A stretch of DNA of 64,000 bases from Beta vulgaris subsp. vulgaris (GCF_026745355.1 NC_079208.1:18808213-18872212), one strand, 5' to 3'. Positions 45,251 through 59,908 are shown, counted from the stretch's first letter. Numbers and translations are program-made. The notes: generated by a model from the letters alone, not told the origin.

Positions 45251-46424
45251 CTCTAATAATTAAACACAACATTCATTATAATGCATCAATCATTATTAAA
45301 GTACACACACTCACATATTCAAATCACACACGTATACAGCAAGCTAAGATAGTGACATGTTCAATTGTATGCATGCAATCAAAGGTCCTTATCACTCCAA
45401 CCTAACCCATCCTTGGACGTCTAATCTCACTAGTGAATATATGCCAACTTTTCAATTCTAAGGAAAATCCGGCAGCATTTCCCTACAGTTCTCCAAGTAC
45501 ACAATGTAGATAATTGCTTATCTACATATGTACCTAGAGAACAATGTAGAGAAACGATAAGCCAAGATTTTCCTCATAATTGAAAAGAAGACACACATTC
45601 ACCACCTAAGTGAGATCAAACGTCCAAGAACAGTCCCAAACCGAGGATATGAGTAAGTCTTGAATGGGTATCTAGGAATATATGATGATGATTCAAACAA
45701 CTTGTAGATTTCATATATAGCTAAATCACATTGCGTTTTCATACAATCTCATATCAACAAATTATAATATACATTATAAAAAAATACATATATACATCAA
45801 TAAATTATCAACTTTGTCTACATGTTAAACTATCTAGCTACCTCTTAACACCAACGACGATCAATGAAGAGAAAAGAGATACTTGGGACTTTATTTGCCT
45901 TCCTTAGCCTCTTCTTCCTACAATTGACAAAACCCACATTGCACATTAATCATTTAATTCATATAAGAAAAACAAAAATAACTTAAAAACAAAATTAATT
46001 CATACCTAATTAACCACTCAAATGGTGGAGAAGAAATGAGAAGAGAAGAGATGAGAAGAGAAGAGAAGGGTAGTGGTGATGGTGGAGAAGAGAAGAGAAG
46101 AGAAGGGTTGCACGGGGTGGGTGGCGCGCAAGGTGGTCGCGCAAACCCACTGTACTCGAAATTGTGGTGGGTGACAGTGGTGCAGTGGTGGTGCACTCGA
46201 AAAAAGTCGCGCAATGTTGTGGTGGTGGTAGTGGTGCACTCGAAAAAAGTCACCAATGTGGTAGTGGTGGTGGTGGTGGTGCACTAGAATGAGGTCGAAA
46301 AAAATGGTAGTGCACTCGAAATTTTTTCGCTCGTATAAACTCTAAGTGAAAGAAAGAGGGAACGTGTTGTGGATACTGTACATGCGCGCACTAAATTCAC
46401 TCAAAAAAAAAAAATTAAACGAAG
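45251..46424 (-). other. CACTA 5' non-coding region
   Basis: Upstream of TNP2. It is AT-rich from 45251 to 46020. It then has a GAGAA/GAAGAGAA purine tract (46033-46107) and GTGGTGGTGGTG-type repeats (46140-46290), which generate His- and Val-rich chance frames. The promoter of the transposase gene should lie here, but no convincing TATA box was picked out. Confidence 0.55.
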
Positions 46425-46637
46425 GGCTGCGCTAGTAAAAAAAAGCGCAGCCCTAAATTACAGAAGGGCTGCGCTTTTTTAAAAAGCACAGCCTTACTAA
46501 GTGAGGGGCTGTGCTTTTTTAAATAAGTGTAGCCCTTCTGTTGTGTAGGGTTGCACTTTTTTAAAAAGGCACATCCCTTCACTAGTTGGGCTGCGCTTTT
46601 CCTAAAAGCACAACCCTTCCTGTTATTTCCCCTAGTG
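46425..46637. repeat. CACTA right subterminal repeat region
   Basis: Several copies of the GGGCTGCGCTTTTT / AAAAGCGCAGCCC motif in both orientations, matching the left end. It closes with CCCCTAGTG at 46637 followed by the TTA target duplication. Confidence 0.85.
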
Positions 46638-46773
46638 TTAGTAGGAACTAATACTAATAATCAACAAGAAACATATACCAAAGTCAATTAAGGAGGTCAC
46701 AAATCCCCTAATTGGTATATGAACCTAAAACCGATCTAGGTAAGGAGTTAAGATATACAAGGGTGTATAGGCA

Positions 46774-47650
46774 TCATTGAAGGATTAATTGGAGAAGTAT
46801 TTTATTTACTTGCGTCTTTAGAAAAATCAAGTGAACTGTCCACAGAACAAAACTATGCTTAGCCTGACAAACATAAGCAAATTCATCGATAGGACATGGC
46901 AAAGGTGCAGACGCCACTAAATCTTGAAGAACTTTGACTCGACGAAGATCATTCATGAAACGAACATTATGTACGTACTATCACAAATATTGCATGCGAA
47001 AAACTATCAATTTCAAAGTATAACCATCACCCCCTCCCGAAAAAATCAAAAGTATTACCACTTCCAGTAAACAACCGAAACCTGGAACAATAGCCATCCG
47101 TAATGGAGTACATTCCTAGTGGATAATTTCCCCATGATCTTGGATCTAGTCCTAGTGGTTGCATTGAAAAACCATTTTTATAAGTAAAGAGATCATGTGC
47201 CACACATAGCATTAATCTTGTCTCTATGATTCAATGAACCAACAATACAAGAATGTATCCGGAAATCTAGTATAATGAGAAAATTATATAGATATTAATT
47301 CTTTAATTGTATATAAATTGGAAAAACATAACCAATTTACGTCATTCAAACCCTAAAATTTCATCCAACCACCTATTTTCCTTGATTCGAATTCATGGAT
47401 GTTAACAAATTTAACATACTACAAATTTTAAAGAAGACAAATATGCCTAAAGTAAGTCCGATTGCAGCTTCAATTGGTTCACAATAATCATGGCAAATAG
47501 TTCAATTACAATGAATATATACAAAAAAAACATGGAATCCAATAAAAGAAATATGGTAATTCAATTACCCTAACTAACAAGTAAAAGTTCGAGATGAATC
47601 AATACTTACCGGAATGATGTTCGATGGCGATGACATGGCGTGATAGTGAT
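46774..47650 (-). pseudogene. Exon-like pieces of an unknown multi-exon gene
   Basis: Three - strand blocks have splice-like edges. Near 47650-47605, MSSPSNIIP precedes CCG|GTAAGT. At about 47212-47060, MLCVAHDLFTYKNGF, LDPRSWGNYPLGMYSITDGY and CSRFRLFTGSG precede GTAATA. At about 46960-46800, following TGATAG, are FMNDLRRVKVLQDLVASAP and CPIDEFAYVCQAKHSFVLW. I do not recognise the protein. The sequence upstream to 47820 is open and could be a leader. A matching last exon may be at 36246-36397 beyond the CACTA. The gene could be a host fragment captured by the surrounding element or an unfamiliar transposon gene. Confidence 0.35.
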
Positions 47651-47896
47651 AGGCAATCGTGTGGTGGTGATAGAACAAAGTTGCTTGGAATAGGGACGAA
47701 ATTGGCACAAAGATGAGAAAAATGGGGAAGGAAATGACCGGTGAATCCAAAGCACTGGTGAAGGTAGCCGGTGAATGAATTTTGGGTAGGTTTGCGCACA
47801 AAATTCAGGCGGTTCCTCATTGTTCTATCGAGACCTGGGACGAAGAAGGAGATCTAGAGATGTGAAGATAAGAAATGGAATCAGTGATTTTTAGAA

Positions 47897-48254
47897 GGAT
47901 TTTTTAACTACAATAATACAAACTTTTGCCCGTTTTCTCGCAATAATACAAACTTTTGATTATTTTTTAATAATACAAACTTTACATTAAAATTCCTCCA
48001 GTAGGTCAAGTTGACTTGTAACCTGTAAAATAAGTCAAAAAAATTAACAAAACGATCTTTCTTATTTCTCCCTCCTCCCCCAACCCCCACCCACCTAAAC
48101 CACATCAACTTCTTACCTCATACAACAAGTTAATAACCGGTATTGTCCTACTGGAGGAATTTCGATCAAAAAATTATATTATTAAAAAAAATCAAAAGTT
48201 TGTATTATTACGAGAGAACGAGCAAAAGTTTGTATTATTCTTGTTAAAAAGTCC
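47897..48254. mobile_element. 358-bp MULE-derived MITE, perfect 9-bp target duplication
   Basis: The ends are GGATTTTTTAAC and its inverse GTTAAAAAGTCC. TTTTTAGAA flanks both sides (47888-47896 and 48255-48263). The ~110-bp arms contain the same three-fold AATAATACAAACTTT pattern and the TTTTCTCGC/TTCTCTCG spacer as the TIRs of the MULE at 13464-19167. There is no coding capacity; the centre holds a C/T-rich stretch (48064-48105). It would depend on a related mudrA for movement. Confidence 0.93.
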
Positions 48255-48263
48255 TTTTTAGAA

Positions 48264-48595
48264 TAAAGTATGAATGTTTTTTCTTTTACCTTTTTTTCTT
48301 CTTAATACAAAAGTTATTAATGCAGTTATTAATGACAACTAATATTATCATGGAAGGAATTATTTTTCCAAACAACACATAAAGTGAAAATAACCACTTA
48401 ATATGGATAAGGGGTTTATTTGATATTGTAAATTTTTGAGAAAGTAGTGCAAAAGACCACCTTTCTAAAAAGCAGGTGTTTTTATCATATCATAAGAGAT
48501 CTCTTTTCTAACATATTTGGTGTTTTTTACAACATAATCTATGTCATCAATGTTGTCTCTTATAAGTGATTCCTTTGCACATATTTGTAGCAGTG
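48264..48595. other. Right subterminal part of the outer CACTA-type insertion
   Basis: AT-rich, without a gene. It contains ATAACCACTTAATATGG, AGACCACCTTTCT and related motifs that also occur near 35530-35850. It ends TTTGTAGCAGTG at 48595, beyond which the Helitron frame resumes. Confidence 0.5.
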
Positions 48596-52299
<3,704 letters not shown>

Positions 52300-52429
52300 A
52301 TTAATTTATAAGCTTTTATTTGTACTTTGTGCTCTTTACCACTCTTACATTTAGATTTTATGAATCTGTTTAATTTGTTTCATTGTTATCATGTGACTCA
52401 ATTGAATTATGTTATAAAACAATAAATAC

Positions 52430-52461
52430 ACCCGTGCATTATGCACGGGTCCTAAAACTAG
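52430..52461 (+). terminator. Helitron 3' terminus: palindrome plus CTAG
   Basis: ACCCGTGCAT, one T, ATGCACGGGT gives a perfect 10-bp palindrome (52430-52450). After 7 bases comes CTAG (52458-52461), followed by host T. This matches the established Helitron end: a hairpin a few bases before CTRR, inserted between A and T. The hairpin acts as the rolling-circle stop signal. Confidence 0.92.
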
Positions 52462-53459
52462 TATTTGGTATAAAGCAATATCCTTTGTGTATGCACCGTT
52501 TGGAAAAGGAAAAAATAAAATGAAGGCAAACAGACAACAAAAGGAGGCCAATCCAAGAAGGGGGCGGGTAAAATAGAGGACATTTAGCTAGCATTAGTAG
52601 TGGCTCCAAGGAAAAGCTTTAGCCATAGGACTATCCTACCAGTTGACTCTAAAACTACTATTACGCTTTATTTATAAGTTGGAAGGTCACGATTGATTTT
52701 GTCTTCAATTGACTCATGGGAGCACTAAGGTTTGGTCCTTTGGTGTGGGAATGGGCGGTCATCCCAAACTATTATTGTCATATGCAACAAATTTTAAGAG
52801 CTCTGAATCACAACAAACTTTAAGAACTTTTAACGATTACCTAATTTATGCTGTCATCCATCATCATGAGCAGTTTGAAAAAACTCAACAAAAAGGTATA
52901 TTTCTAAAGATCAAAAACAAATTATGTTACTTTGCAAAAGTATATGCTTCTCAGGGATGTGAATAGTACTCCATTATGATACTTGTATATTAAAGGTGAT
53001 TATTCAGATCACTGTTTTGTACATTAGGGATAATTATAATACATCTGTATCTGGTATCTTGTTTGTATCTATAATATGGGATTGAATCTTACTTACAACT
53101 GGTTCTAGCAACATTAAATATAAACAAAGATGTGGCTTCTCATTATGCTGAAAAACCAAGTGGTTATGACTTCTGACTTGTGTGAGTCCATGAATCAGGT
53201 GACTACGTTTAAAAAAACCATGATATAATAGAAAAAACTTCCCTAGTTGTAATTTTCATTATTTTAGTAGTCTCGAGATTATCTGAGACCGATTCATCAT
53301 TTTTCCGATGCAATTTTAACCAGCAGTATTGGTTCATTTTTCCGTTTTTGGAAATGACTTACTTTAAGCAATTTGGAAGATGATTCAAAAAAAAACTTAA
53401 CCATGTATACATTATCGTTCATCCCTAGAGATTGATTCAAGTAGTACTGCAAGGTATTT
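52462..53459. other. Intergenic DNA right of the Helitron
   Basis: AT-rich. One open frame (52709-52966, + strand, 85 codons, with TNFKSSESQQTLRTFNDYL) is protein-like in part but matches nothing I know and has no supporting context. Nothing else is supportable. Confidence 0.45.
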
Positions 53460-53745
53460 CGATCTCTTCGTTTCAAAATAATTTGAACATTAGCTTGATA
53501 CTATCATTTTTGACATGTTTCTTCTATTACAAAATTTTTTTAATGCTTCTTTGTCCCACACTTTACCTTTATTTAATAAAAAGGTTATTTAATTTTCTCT
53601 TTTTTCCAATAAAAAATACTCTATCAACTCCTATGACATCTATTTTTTTAATAAAATGACATTTAATAACCATGTTATAACTTATCACCTTAAACTACAT
53701 ATTCCATTAAGTATTCACAATTTTTTTTTTTAATGGAGGGAGTAC
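53460..53745. mobile_element. Possible degenerate Stowaway-like MITE
   Basis: The right end reads TGGAGGGAGTA, matching the Stowaway terminus (complement TACTCCCTCC). A CTCTTCGTTTCAAAATAATTTG stretch near 53464 resembles the start of such elements. The inner arms do not pair well, so this is tentative. Confidence 0.35.
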
Positions 53746-53863
53746 ATAGATATTAAAAGAAAACAGATTGGTGAAACTTTCACTATTCAAGGAGCAAATT
53801 CCTAACAATATCTATATATTAGCATCATTTTTTTTTGTTGCAAACAACTATTTGTTTCATGTA

Positions 53864-54142
53864 CTCCCTCCGTTTTTTATTTAATTGCTACATTTTTGAT
53901 ATATTGGTGTTTTTTTAGTCCCTACATTGTTAAGCATTTCCTTATTTGGGGTATATGACCACCATAAAGTATTAATATTATATTTCTTTTTTTCTTTTTC
54001 CACCCAAAATTACTACTTTTTAGCTTTTTCCCATTATTTTACATTAAATTGGCCAAAGAGTACCCTTTCAAAAGTTTGAAAGTGACATTGTTTAAATTAT
54101 TGTGCGTACATCAATGTAGCAATTAAATAAAAACGAAGGGAG
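53864..54142. mobile_element. Stowaway-type MITE, TA target duplication
   Basis: Starts CTCCCTCCGTTTTTTATTTA and ends with its inverse TAAATAAAAACGAAGGGAG. TA lies on both sides (53862-53863 and 54143-54144). The arms extend to ATTGCTACATT / AATGTAGCAAT. Non-coding, 279 bp. Tc1/mariner-derived MITEs of this type are common near plant genes. Confidence 0.9.
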
Positions 54143-55419
54143 TATAAAGGATGTTGTTCAACATCCTTGACACATCACTTCATGAACTACTCGGAGATTG
54201 TTGACATTACATATAACATATAAATCAGGATCTTTTAATTACTAGGTCCTTAACTTAATGAACTAATGAGGCTCTTTTTTTTTTTAGATACACCTTACAA
54301 ATCTCGTCTGAACTATTTTTGGATTTTGCTATTTGACGCCCTAGTATATCTTACCAATGCCCGGAATACAATATTTTTATACTATATGCTTATACCTGTG
54401 TTTTTTTCTCTCTTCTTTCCTTCCCCTCCCCTTTTCCCTTCACCGCCATTGGAGCCGCCACGACCAACACCACACCAACACCGCTACCACCAACACTGTC
54501 GCCACCACCACCAGTTCATTGAAGATTCACATAATACAGCTTCATTTTCTTTCTCCCCTTCACTCACTTCCCATTCCCTTCTTCCACGCCACCACCGGCA
54601 TACCAAAACATTTGTCTCCGCCGCCACCACCATCACTTATCACCACCACCGGTACACTAGAGGGAACTGATTTTTAATAAAAAGAATTATAGAGAGGTGT
54701 CCACCATGAACGCCCCACCACCGGTGGAGGCGTCCATGGCAGGCGCTCCACCATACGGTGAGGCGCCTGCCATGTACGCCTTTTTTTTTGAATTTTTTTT
54801 TTTAGAAAAAAAGGGAGGCATACATGGTGGACGCCTCCCTTCTTTTAAAAAAAAAAATTCACTGTAAATTAAGAAAACAAAGGAGAGAGAAGAAGATGGG
54901 TGTTGGTGTGGTTGGGGTATGGCGTTGGTGGTGACGCCAGTAGCAGTGTGGCGGTGGTGCGGCAGTGGTGGTGCATCAGTGGTGCGGCAGTGGTGAGGCA
55001 GTGGTGGTGCACCAGTGTCTAGTGGTTATATGGAAGAGATAGGACTTGGGATGGAAGGTGAATGAAAAAGGGGGGAAAAATCTGAAATTAGAAAATCTGA
55101 AAATACGGTATATTATGCGTATTAGGGCATTACTAGGAAATTTGAGGATGTAGTTTAGCAAATGAGCTATTTTTTGAACCAGCTCACTCACATACAGCTG
55201 CTATAAGACCAGCAATATAATAACTGATTATGACTTAAAGCTCTTGTAAACCGAAGAGTAAAGAGTCAAGTTCACACAAAAGGTGGAACAAACAAATAAA
55301 TGTAAGACAATAATCAATTAAATAGTGCAACCTGCCATTTGAAAATGCATATAATTCCCTACCTCTGATTCCCGTTTGCATTCAAAGCAAATACCCTAAC
55401 CAAAAACTTGAACGCATTT
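54143..55419. other. Intergenic DNA with low-complexity coding-like frames
   Basis: The frame at 54266-54670 is Pro/His/Ser-rich and reflects CACCAC-type repeats. 54915-55015 is a GTGGTGCGGCAGTGGTG tandem-like tract. The flanks (54310-54370 and 55085-55150) show weak inverse similarity around GCCCTA(A/G)TA, hinting at an unclassified fold-back element around the palindrome at 54692. Confidence 0.4.
54692..54839. repeat. Nested GC-rich palindrome (hairpin-forming)
   Basis: The inner arms GGCGTCCATGGCAGGCGC (54729-54746) and GCGCCTGCCATGTACGCC (54763-54780) pair over 18 bp with one mismatch. Outer arms around GTCCACCATG (54692-54713) and CATGGTGGAC (54817-54839) pair further. They enclose a T-run/A-run spacer. 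No gene or TE family is recognised. Confidence 0.75.
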
Positions 55420-55575
55420 TGAAAGAATAAGGTTTAGGGTTTAATTTGTTTCTTGCCTTTCTCATTCATGCATTCACGTATTTTATACAACTTAAGCTAA
55501 AGCGGGCTATATACAAACCGGTTAATTACAAGGAATAATAAAAAAAGAATGGGCCTATATACATAATGTCTTACA
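55420..55575 (-). repeat. copia-3 3' LTR
   Basis: Matches 60028-60238 but lacks the ATAAGTGGAGTTTAGCCC..AAAAAGCC segment and a short TATA-containing repeat. It is bounded inside by a run of ten or more C (GGGGG on the - strand), the polypurine tract. Confidence 0.88.
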
Positions 55576-55599
55576 CCCCCCCCCCCAAGTGGAGCATGC

Positions 55600-57253
55600 G
55601 GATCACAAATGCCCAACTTGCCGAGTAAATACAGAAACTGACGTTTCCGGAAAGCCTTCGTAAACATAGTGACAATCAACCTCAATGTGCTTCGTACGCT
55701 CGTGAAAAACGGGGTTGTGAGCAATATGAAGAGCCGACTGGCTATCACAAAACAAGGGCATAGCACGAGGATGAGAGACACCAAGACTCGAAAGAAGACC
55801 CTTGAGCCATTTCAGCTCAGAAGTAGCAGCCGCCATAGAGCGATATTCGGCCTCAGCAGAAGAACGTGATACCGTATGTTATTTCTTTGTTTTCAGGAGA
55901 TAGGGGAACAATCAAGGAACACCAGCCAGCCAGTGATAGAGCGTCGAGTCAAGGGACAACCAGCCCAATCAGAGTCGCACCAGGCTGAGAGCGAGAGATC
56001 ACATTGGGAACTGAGAAGGCTGCCCTGGTCAGAAGAGCCCTTCAACTAGCGAAAAATACGCAACACGGCATCCCAATGATCATGGCGAGGAGAGTGCATG
56101 AACTGAGCAAGAATGTCCACGGCATAGGCAAGATCGTGCCGAGTAAAGGACAAGTAGATAAGGCGACCAACAAGACGCTGATAAGGCTCAGGATCGCCAA
56201 GCAAAGCACCGGTAGCAAGAGCCAGGGAATGATTTTGTTCCATAGGGACCACAGCAGGCTTGGCACCAAGGAGACCTACTTCAGCAATAATGTCAAGTGT
56301 ATACTTGCGTTGGCAAAGGAACATGCCATCAGGACCCCGAGCAACTTCAATACCCAGAAAATATTTGAGAACCCCTAGATCCTTCATGTGAAAACACGAG
56401 CCAAGATATGCCTTAAAAGAGGTGAGAGCAGAAGAGTCGTTACCAGAGATGATAAGATCGTCAACGTAAACCAGAACGTTGAGCTGAGTACTACCCTTAT
56501 GAAGAGTAAAGAGTGTGTAATCACAATAAGATTGAACAAAACCATATTGCTTCAGAGAGGCCGCCAGTTTAGTAAACCAACAACGCGGCGCTTGGCGCAA
56601 ACCATACAAGGATTTTTGCAGTCGACAAACCTGACCAGGAGAGCTGGGAGTGAAACCGGGAGGGAGTTTCGTATATACCTCTTCATCCAAATCACCATGA
56701 ATAAAAGCATTATGAACGTCCATTTGATGTAATTCCCAGTTTTTGGCAGCAGCCACAGCTAGAAATGCACGAACGATAACCATTTTTGGCGACGGGAGCA
56801 AAAGTCTCATTATTAGTCTAAACCAGCAACCTGATGATTACCCAAAGTGACAAGGCGGGCTTTCAACTGTTCAACACTACCATCAGAATTATACTTGATC
56901 TTGTAGACCCATTTACATTCAAGAGCCCGTTTGCCAGGAGGAAGATCAGTCATAACCCAAGTACCATTATCTTCCAAGGCACGAATTTCCTTGCCCATCG
57001 CCTTGCGCCACCCCTCGTGTGCAATAGCTTCTTTAAAAGAACGAGGTTCAACACCATCTAAAACACCCGCAAGAAACAAACGATGGCGCATAGAAAAATT
57101 ATCACAATTCACAAAGTGTGCTAAGGGGTAAGGAGTACTTGAAGAACCGGAAGGAGGCGATGAGACGGAGACGGGACTCAAACTGTGAACTGCGTGCGTA
57201 ACAAAATCACGTAACAAGACGGAGGATTTCTTAGTACGAAGCCCACGCCCCAA
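55600..57253 (-). pseudogene. pol: copia-3 reverse transcriptase and RNase H
   Basis: The RT lead block (57253-56813) has EGWRKAMGKEIRALEDNGTW and KRALECKWVYKIK. Stops and a 1-base shift lie at 56812. The next block (56810-56046) has NWELHQMDVHNAFIHGDLDE, LYGLRQAPRCWFTKL and the catalytic LNVLVYVDDLIISG, then GRLIYLSFTRHDLAYAV. RNase H follows with CDSDWAGCPLTRRSITGW (about 55980-55920, in another frame) and [21 protein letters not shown] (55836-55603). Motifs are complete, but the frame is broken at several points. Confidence 0.88.
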
Positions 57254-57748
57254 AGGTTGCGCAAGAGAGGGGGTAACACTCTCACGCGACTCAGTAGACT
57301 CAAACGGCCCAAAGGAGGCAGCCTAGGACGGGTCCTCCAGAGCAGCATTCTCACGCGGCCCAGTAGACGCGGATGGCCCAAAGGAAGCAACCTGGGATTC
57401 GTCCGCCACACGTAAACTAGGTAAAGCAGCAGCAGGCCCAGTAGGACTTAAAGAAGGAGAAGCGGCCCCCACTGGATCCGTGTTACCTGGTGGGTCAAAA
57501 GAATGGGCCTGCCAATCGTCCAACATTGAGCTAGATGGTACGCCAGTATCAAGTGAAGCAGACCAAACATCCAAGATATGAGTATATGATGTTGAGAAAA
57601 GGAATTCATTTTCATGGAAGACCACGTCACGTGAGACAAAGAACTCCTCTGTTTCGAAGTCAAATAATTTCCATCCTTTTTTTCCATTGGGGTACCCAAC
57701 AAAAACGCACTTACGACCACGGGAAGAGAATTTATTCCCTTTTGTGCG
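57254..57748 (-). pseudogene. copia-3 integrase-to-RT linker
   Basis: Pro/Ser/Gly-rich frames (e.g. GAASPSLSPTGPAAALPS) with frame changes, plus the VFHENEFLFSTSY block that follows copia integrases. Two near-repeats of a PRLPPLGRL-type segment (57180-57400) suggest a local duplication. Confidence 0.65.
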
Positions 57749-58894
57749 TTAATTATGAGCAAAACACAAACATACAAGCACACGCATCATATCAAAATTA
57801 GGCATTTGACCACACAAAACTTCAAAAGGAGTTTTATTTTCTAACAAAACGGAGGGAGTCCGATCAATCAAATATACGGCACCAAGCACACATTCACCCC
57901 AAAACCGCAACGGCAAATTAGCCTGAAACATTAACGCACGTCTAACATTCAAGATATGCTGATGTTTGCGTTCCACACGTCCATTTTGTTGGGGAGTCCC
58001 AACACAAGAGGTCTGAAATATAATACCATGAGAGGCAAAATGATCTATCATACACTTGAATTCGGTACCATTGTCAGTGCGAACAATTTTTACTTTAGCA
58101 TCAAATTGTCGTTCAACCATAGCCAAGAAAGAACAAAACACTTTATGAATTTCAGATTTATTACGCAACAAATAAACCCAAACAGCTCGGGAAAAATCAT
58201 CCACTAATGTCAAAAAATAAACAGCACCACAAGAAGATGGAGTGCTATTAGGTCCCCAAAGATCACAATGAATGAGATCAAAAACACGACTAGCTTTATT
58301 GTCACTAAGAGGAAAACTAGCACGGTGTTGCTTAGCCAAGGGACAAGTCACACATGCTTTATTTAAACACTTCGGAGCACTACTAGAACGGATTGCAGGA
58401 ACTAACTTGACGACTTTGTCTGAAGGATGACCCAACCGTCGATGCCACAACTCGAAATCACACAAGCCAGGAACTGTGAGCGTCTGAACGCTAGGAATGT
58501 TGCGGAAGTAATAGAGTCCATCCCGTCTCTCACCGACTCCAATCAGGTTCCCCGAAGGTCGGTCATGTATAGCACACAAATCATAAGTGAAATGGATAAC
58601 ACACTTAGAGTCATCAATTAAATGAGACACAGAGATCAAATTACAAAACAACTGAGGCACGCATAAAACATGTTGAAGAGTAAGAGTGGGAGATAAAATC
58701 ACATCGCCAATTAAATTGGCAATCACTCGTTGGCCATTAGGTACCCCAACTGGCCAATCGGGAATGGCTCGCGCATTGCTTAGGCAGGCTGCATGTCGTG
58801 TAAAGTGATGGGAAGCGCCTGTATCGATAATCCAAGGCAAAGAAGAAGACATACCACTCATGCGATCAACATTTTTTGAGTCACCATTAAGCAT
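57749..58894 (-). pseudogene. pol: copia-3 protease and integrase (long open block)
   Basis: 381 codons without a stop. Near the start is PWIIDTGASHHFT (protease catalytic Asp in DTG). Then FELWHRRLGHPS and CVTCPLAKQHRASF form the HHCC module. The integrase core has IHCDLWGPN (first Asp), KIVRTDNGTEFKC (second Asp) and GTPQQNGRVERKHQHIL (Glu). It ends NFDMMRVLVCLCFAHN. All key residues are present, so this stretch looks intact; the breaks lie before and after. The DTG form and short LTRs set it apart from the two Sirevirus-like elements. Confidence 0.9.
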
Positions 58895-59908
58895 ATTAAA
58901 AAGAGTTGGACCTGTCCGGGATTCAAATCCTTCAATGGCGTCCCACTACCCACTACTGGTTGCGTATCAACCACGGCATGGGATGTGGCAGTAGGACGGG
59001 CCGAAGTGGAAGCACGTACAGTAGGATTGCTCCTTTTTCCAGCCTTGTTTTTTGTCCGGCCACCAATCAGGGTACCCATGGAGTTTAAAACACGACCCCA
59101 TCTCATGGCCTCGTTGTTTGCAATGGCTGCAATGGAGCTTGGATTTATCCACACGATTCCCGCGTTCAGTAGGACGATCAGCACGCAAGGCAAAAGCATG
59201 AGCCTCCTCTTGAATCGTTTTCCCGTGCGTAATATCACGGGACTGCTCTTCTTGAACAAGGGTCTGGTAGGCACGATCAAGAGTAATAGGAGGCGATTGG
59301 GACTACAAGTTCGAACCTACAACCCCATAAAGATCATTGTCGATGCCAATCAAAAACTGATGCATCATTTCTTCCTCTTTATCAGCAACAAGTTTGGCCC
59401 CAATATGACAAGTACAAGCCCCACAAAGACAGCTACAGAGAGGTTTTAAGCGGGTCAATTCATCGTACAAACCCATAAGCCGAGTGTAGTACGCATCCAT
59501 AGTCATCCCTTTCGTTTGGAAACAACTCACAATATCCCCGCAAAGTTGTTGCAACCTTGGGCCATTTGCAACACAGAAGTGTTCTTCAAGGTAATCCCAC
59601 AATGATTTGGCATCAACATGATATGGAATAAAACCGGCTAGTTTAGGATCAATGCTTCGAAGTATCCATGACACAATCATAGAATTAACGGTCTCCCAAT
59701 TCAGAAGTTTTCGTGTTTCGGTTAGTTTGTTGATCGTTCGGTCAACAAAAACAAATTTTCGTCGCGCCTTCAGAGATATGGTAATCGCTCTAACCCACGC
59801 GACATAATTATCACCCTTAAGAGTGATATGGGTAATCAAATTTCCGGGTGGATCTCCGGACCCGAGAAAATAAGGTGAAGCGGAGTCTATTTTTTCCTCA
59901 CATGTCAT
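58895..59908 (-). pseudogene. gag: copia-3 gag
   Basis: Starts MTCEEKIDSASPYFLGSGD at 59908. GDNYVAWVRAITISLKARRK is the hallmark N-terminal block of this copia Gag type, followed by DAKSLWDYLEEHFCVANGPR and MGLYDELTRLKPL. The frame breaks at about 59303. Downstream, in other frames, are a CCHC knuckle (CSHCKQRGHEMGSC, near 59125-59085) and a linker to the protease. Gag forms the particle that holds element RNA. Confidence 0.85.

Larger units (their letters stand above)
37254..46637 (-). mobile_element. Complete-length CACTA element, TTA target duplication
   Basis: It starts CACTAGTGGAAAAATGAAG and ends with the complement of CACTAGGGGAAATAACAGG. TTA lies at 37251-37253 and 46638-46640. Subterminal regions at both ends are packed with GAAGGGCTGCGCT-type motifs in both orientations. 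On the - strand it encodes a TNP2 transposase, a Transposase_24-like ORF and a Ulp1-like peptidase domain, all with breaks. A 159-bp tandem array and a C-rich tract lie near the left end. The coding decay contrasts with the intact termini, so it could still be mobilised in trans. Confidence 0.93.
35455..48595. mobile_element. Probable older CACTA-type insertion in the Helitron
   Basis: The right end reads TTTGTAGCAGTG (to 48595), whose reverse complement CACTGCTACAAA has the CACTA-type form. Near both ends an 11-mer, AGAGACAACAT, occurs in opposite orientation (35490s and 48550s). The subterminal zones contain many short GACCAC(T/C)T / AGTGGTC-type motifs on both strands (35530-35850, 48370-48520). 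The left CACTA end itself is not recognisable. It contains pieces of an unknown gene, the CACTA at 37254-46637 and the MITE at 47897-48254. It interrupts the Helitron reading, so it came later than the Helitron. Confidence 0.5.

Noticed and set aside
46018..46287. His-rich frame and its Val-rich complement
   Set aside because: Generated by GTGGTGGTG repeats and GAAGAG runs in the CACTA 5' region.
55669..57131. + strand frames over copia-3
   Set aside because: Shadows of the - strand RT/RNase H, which carries all the conserved motifs.
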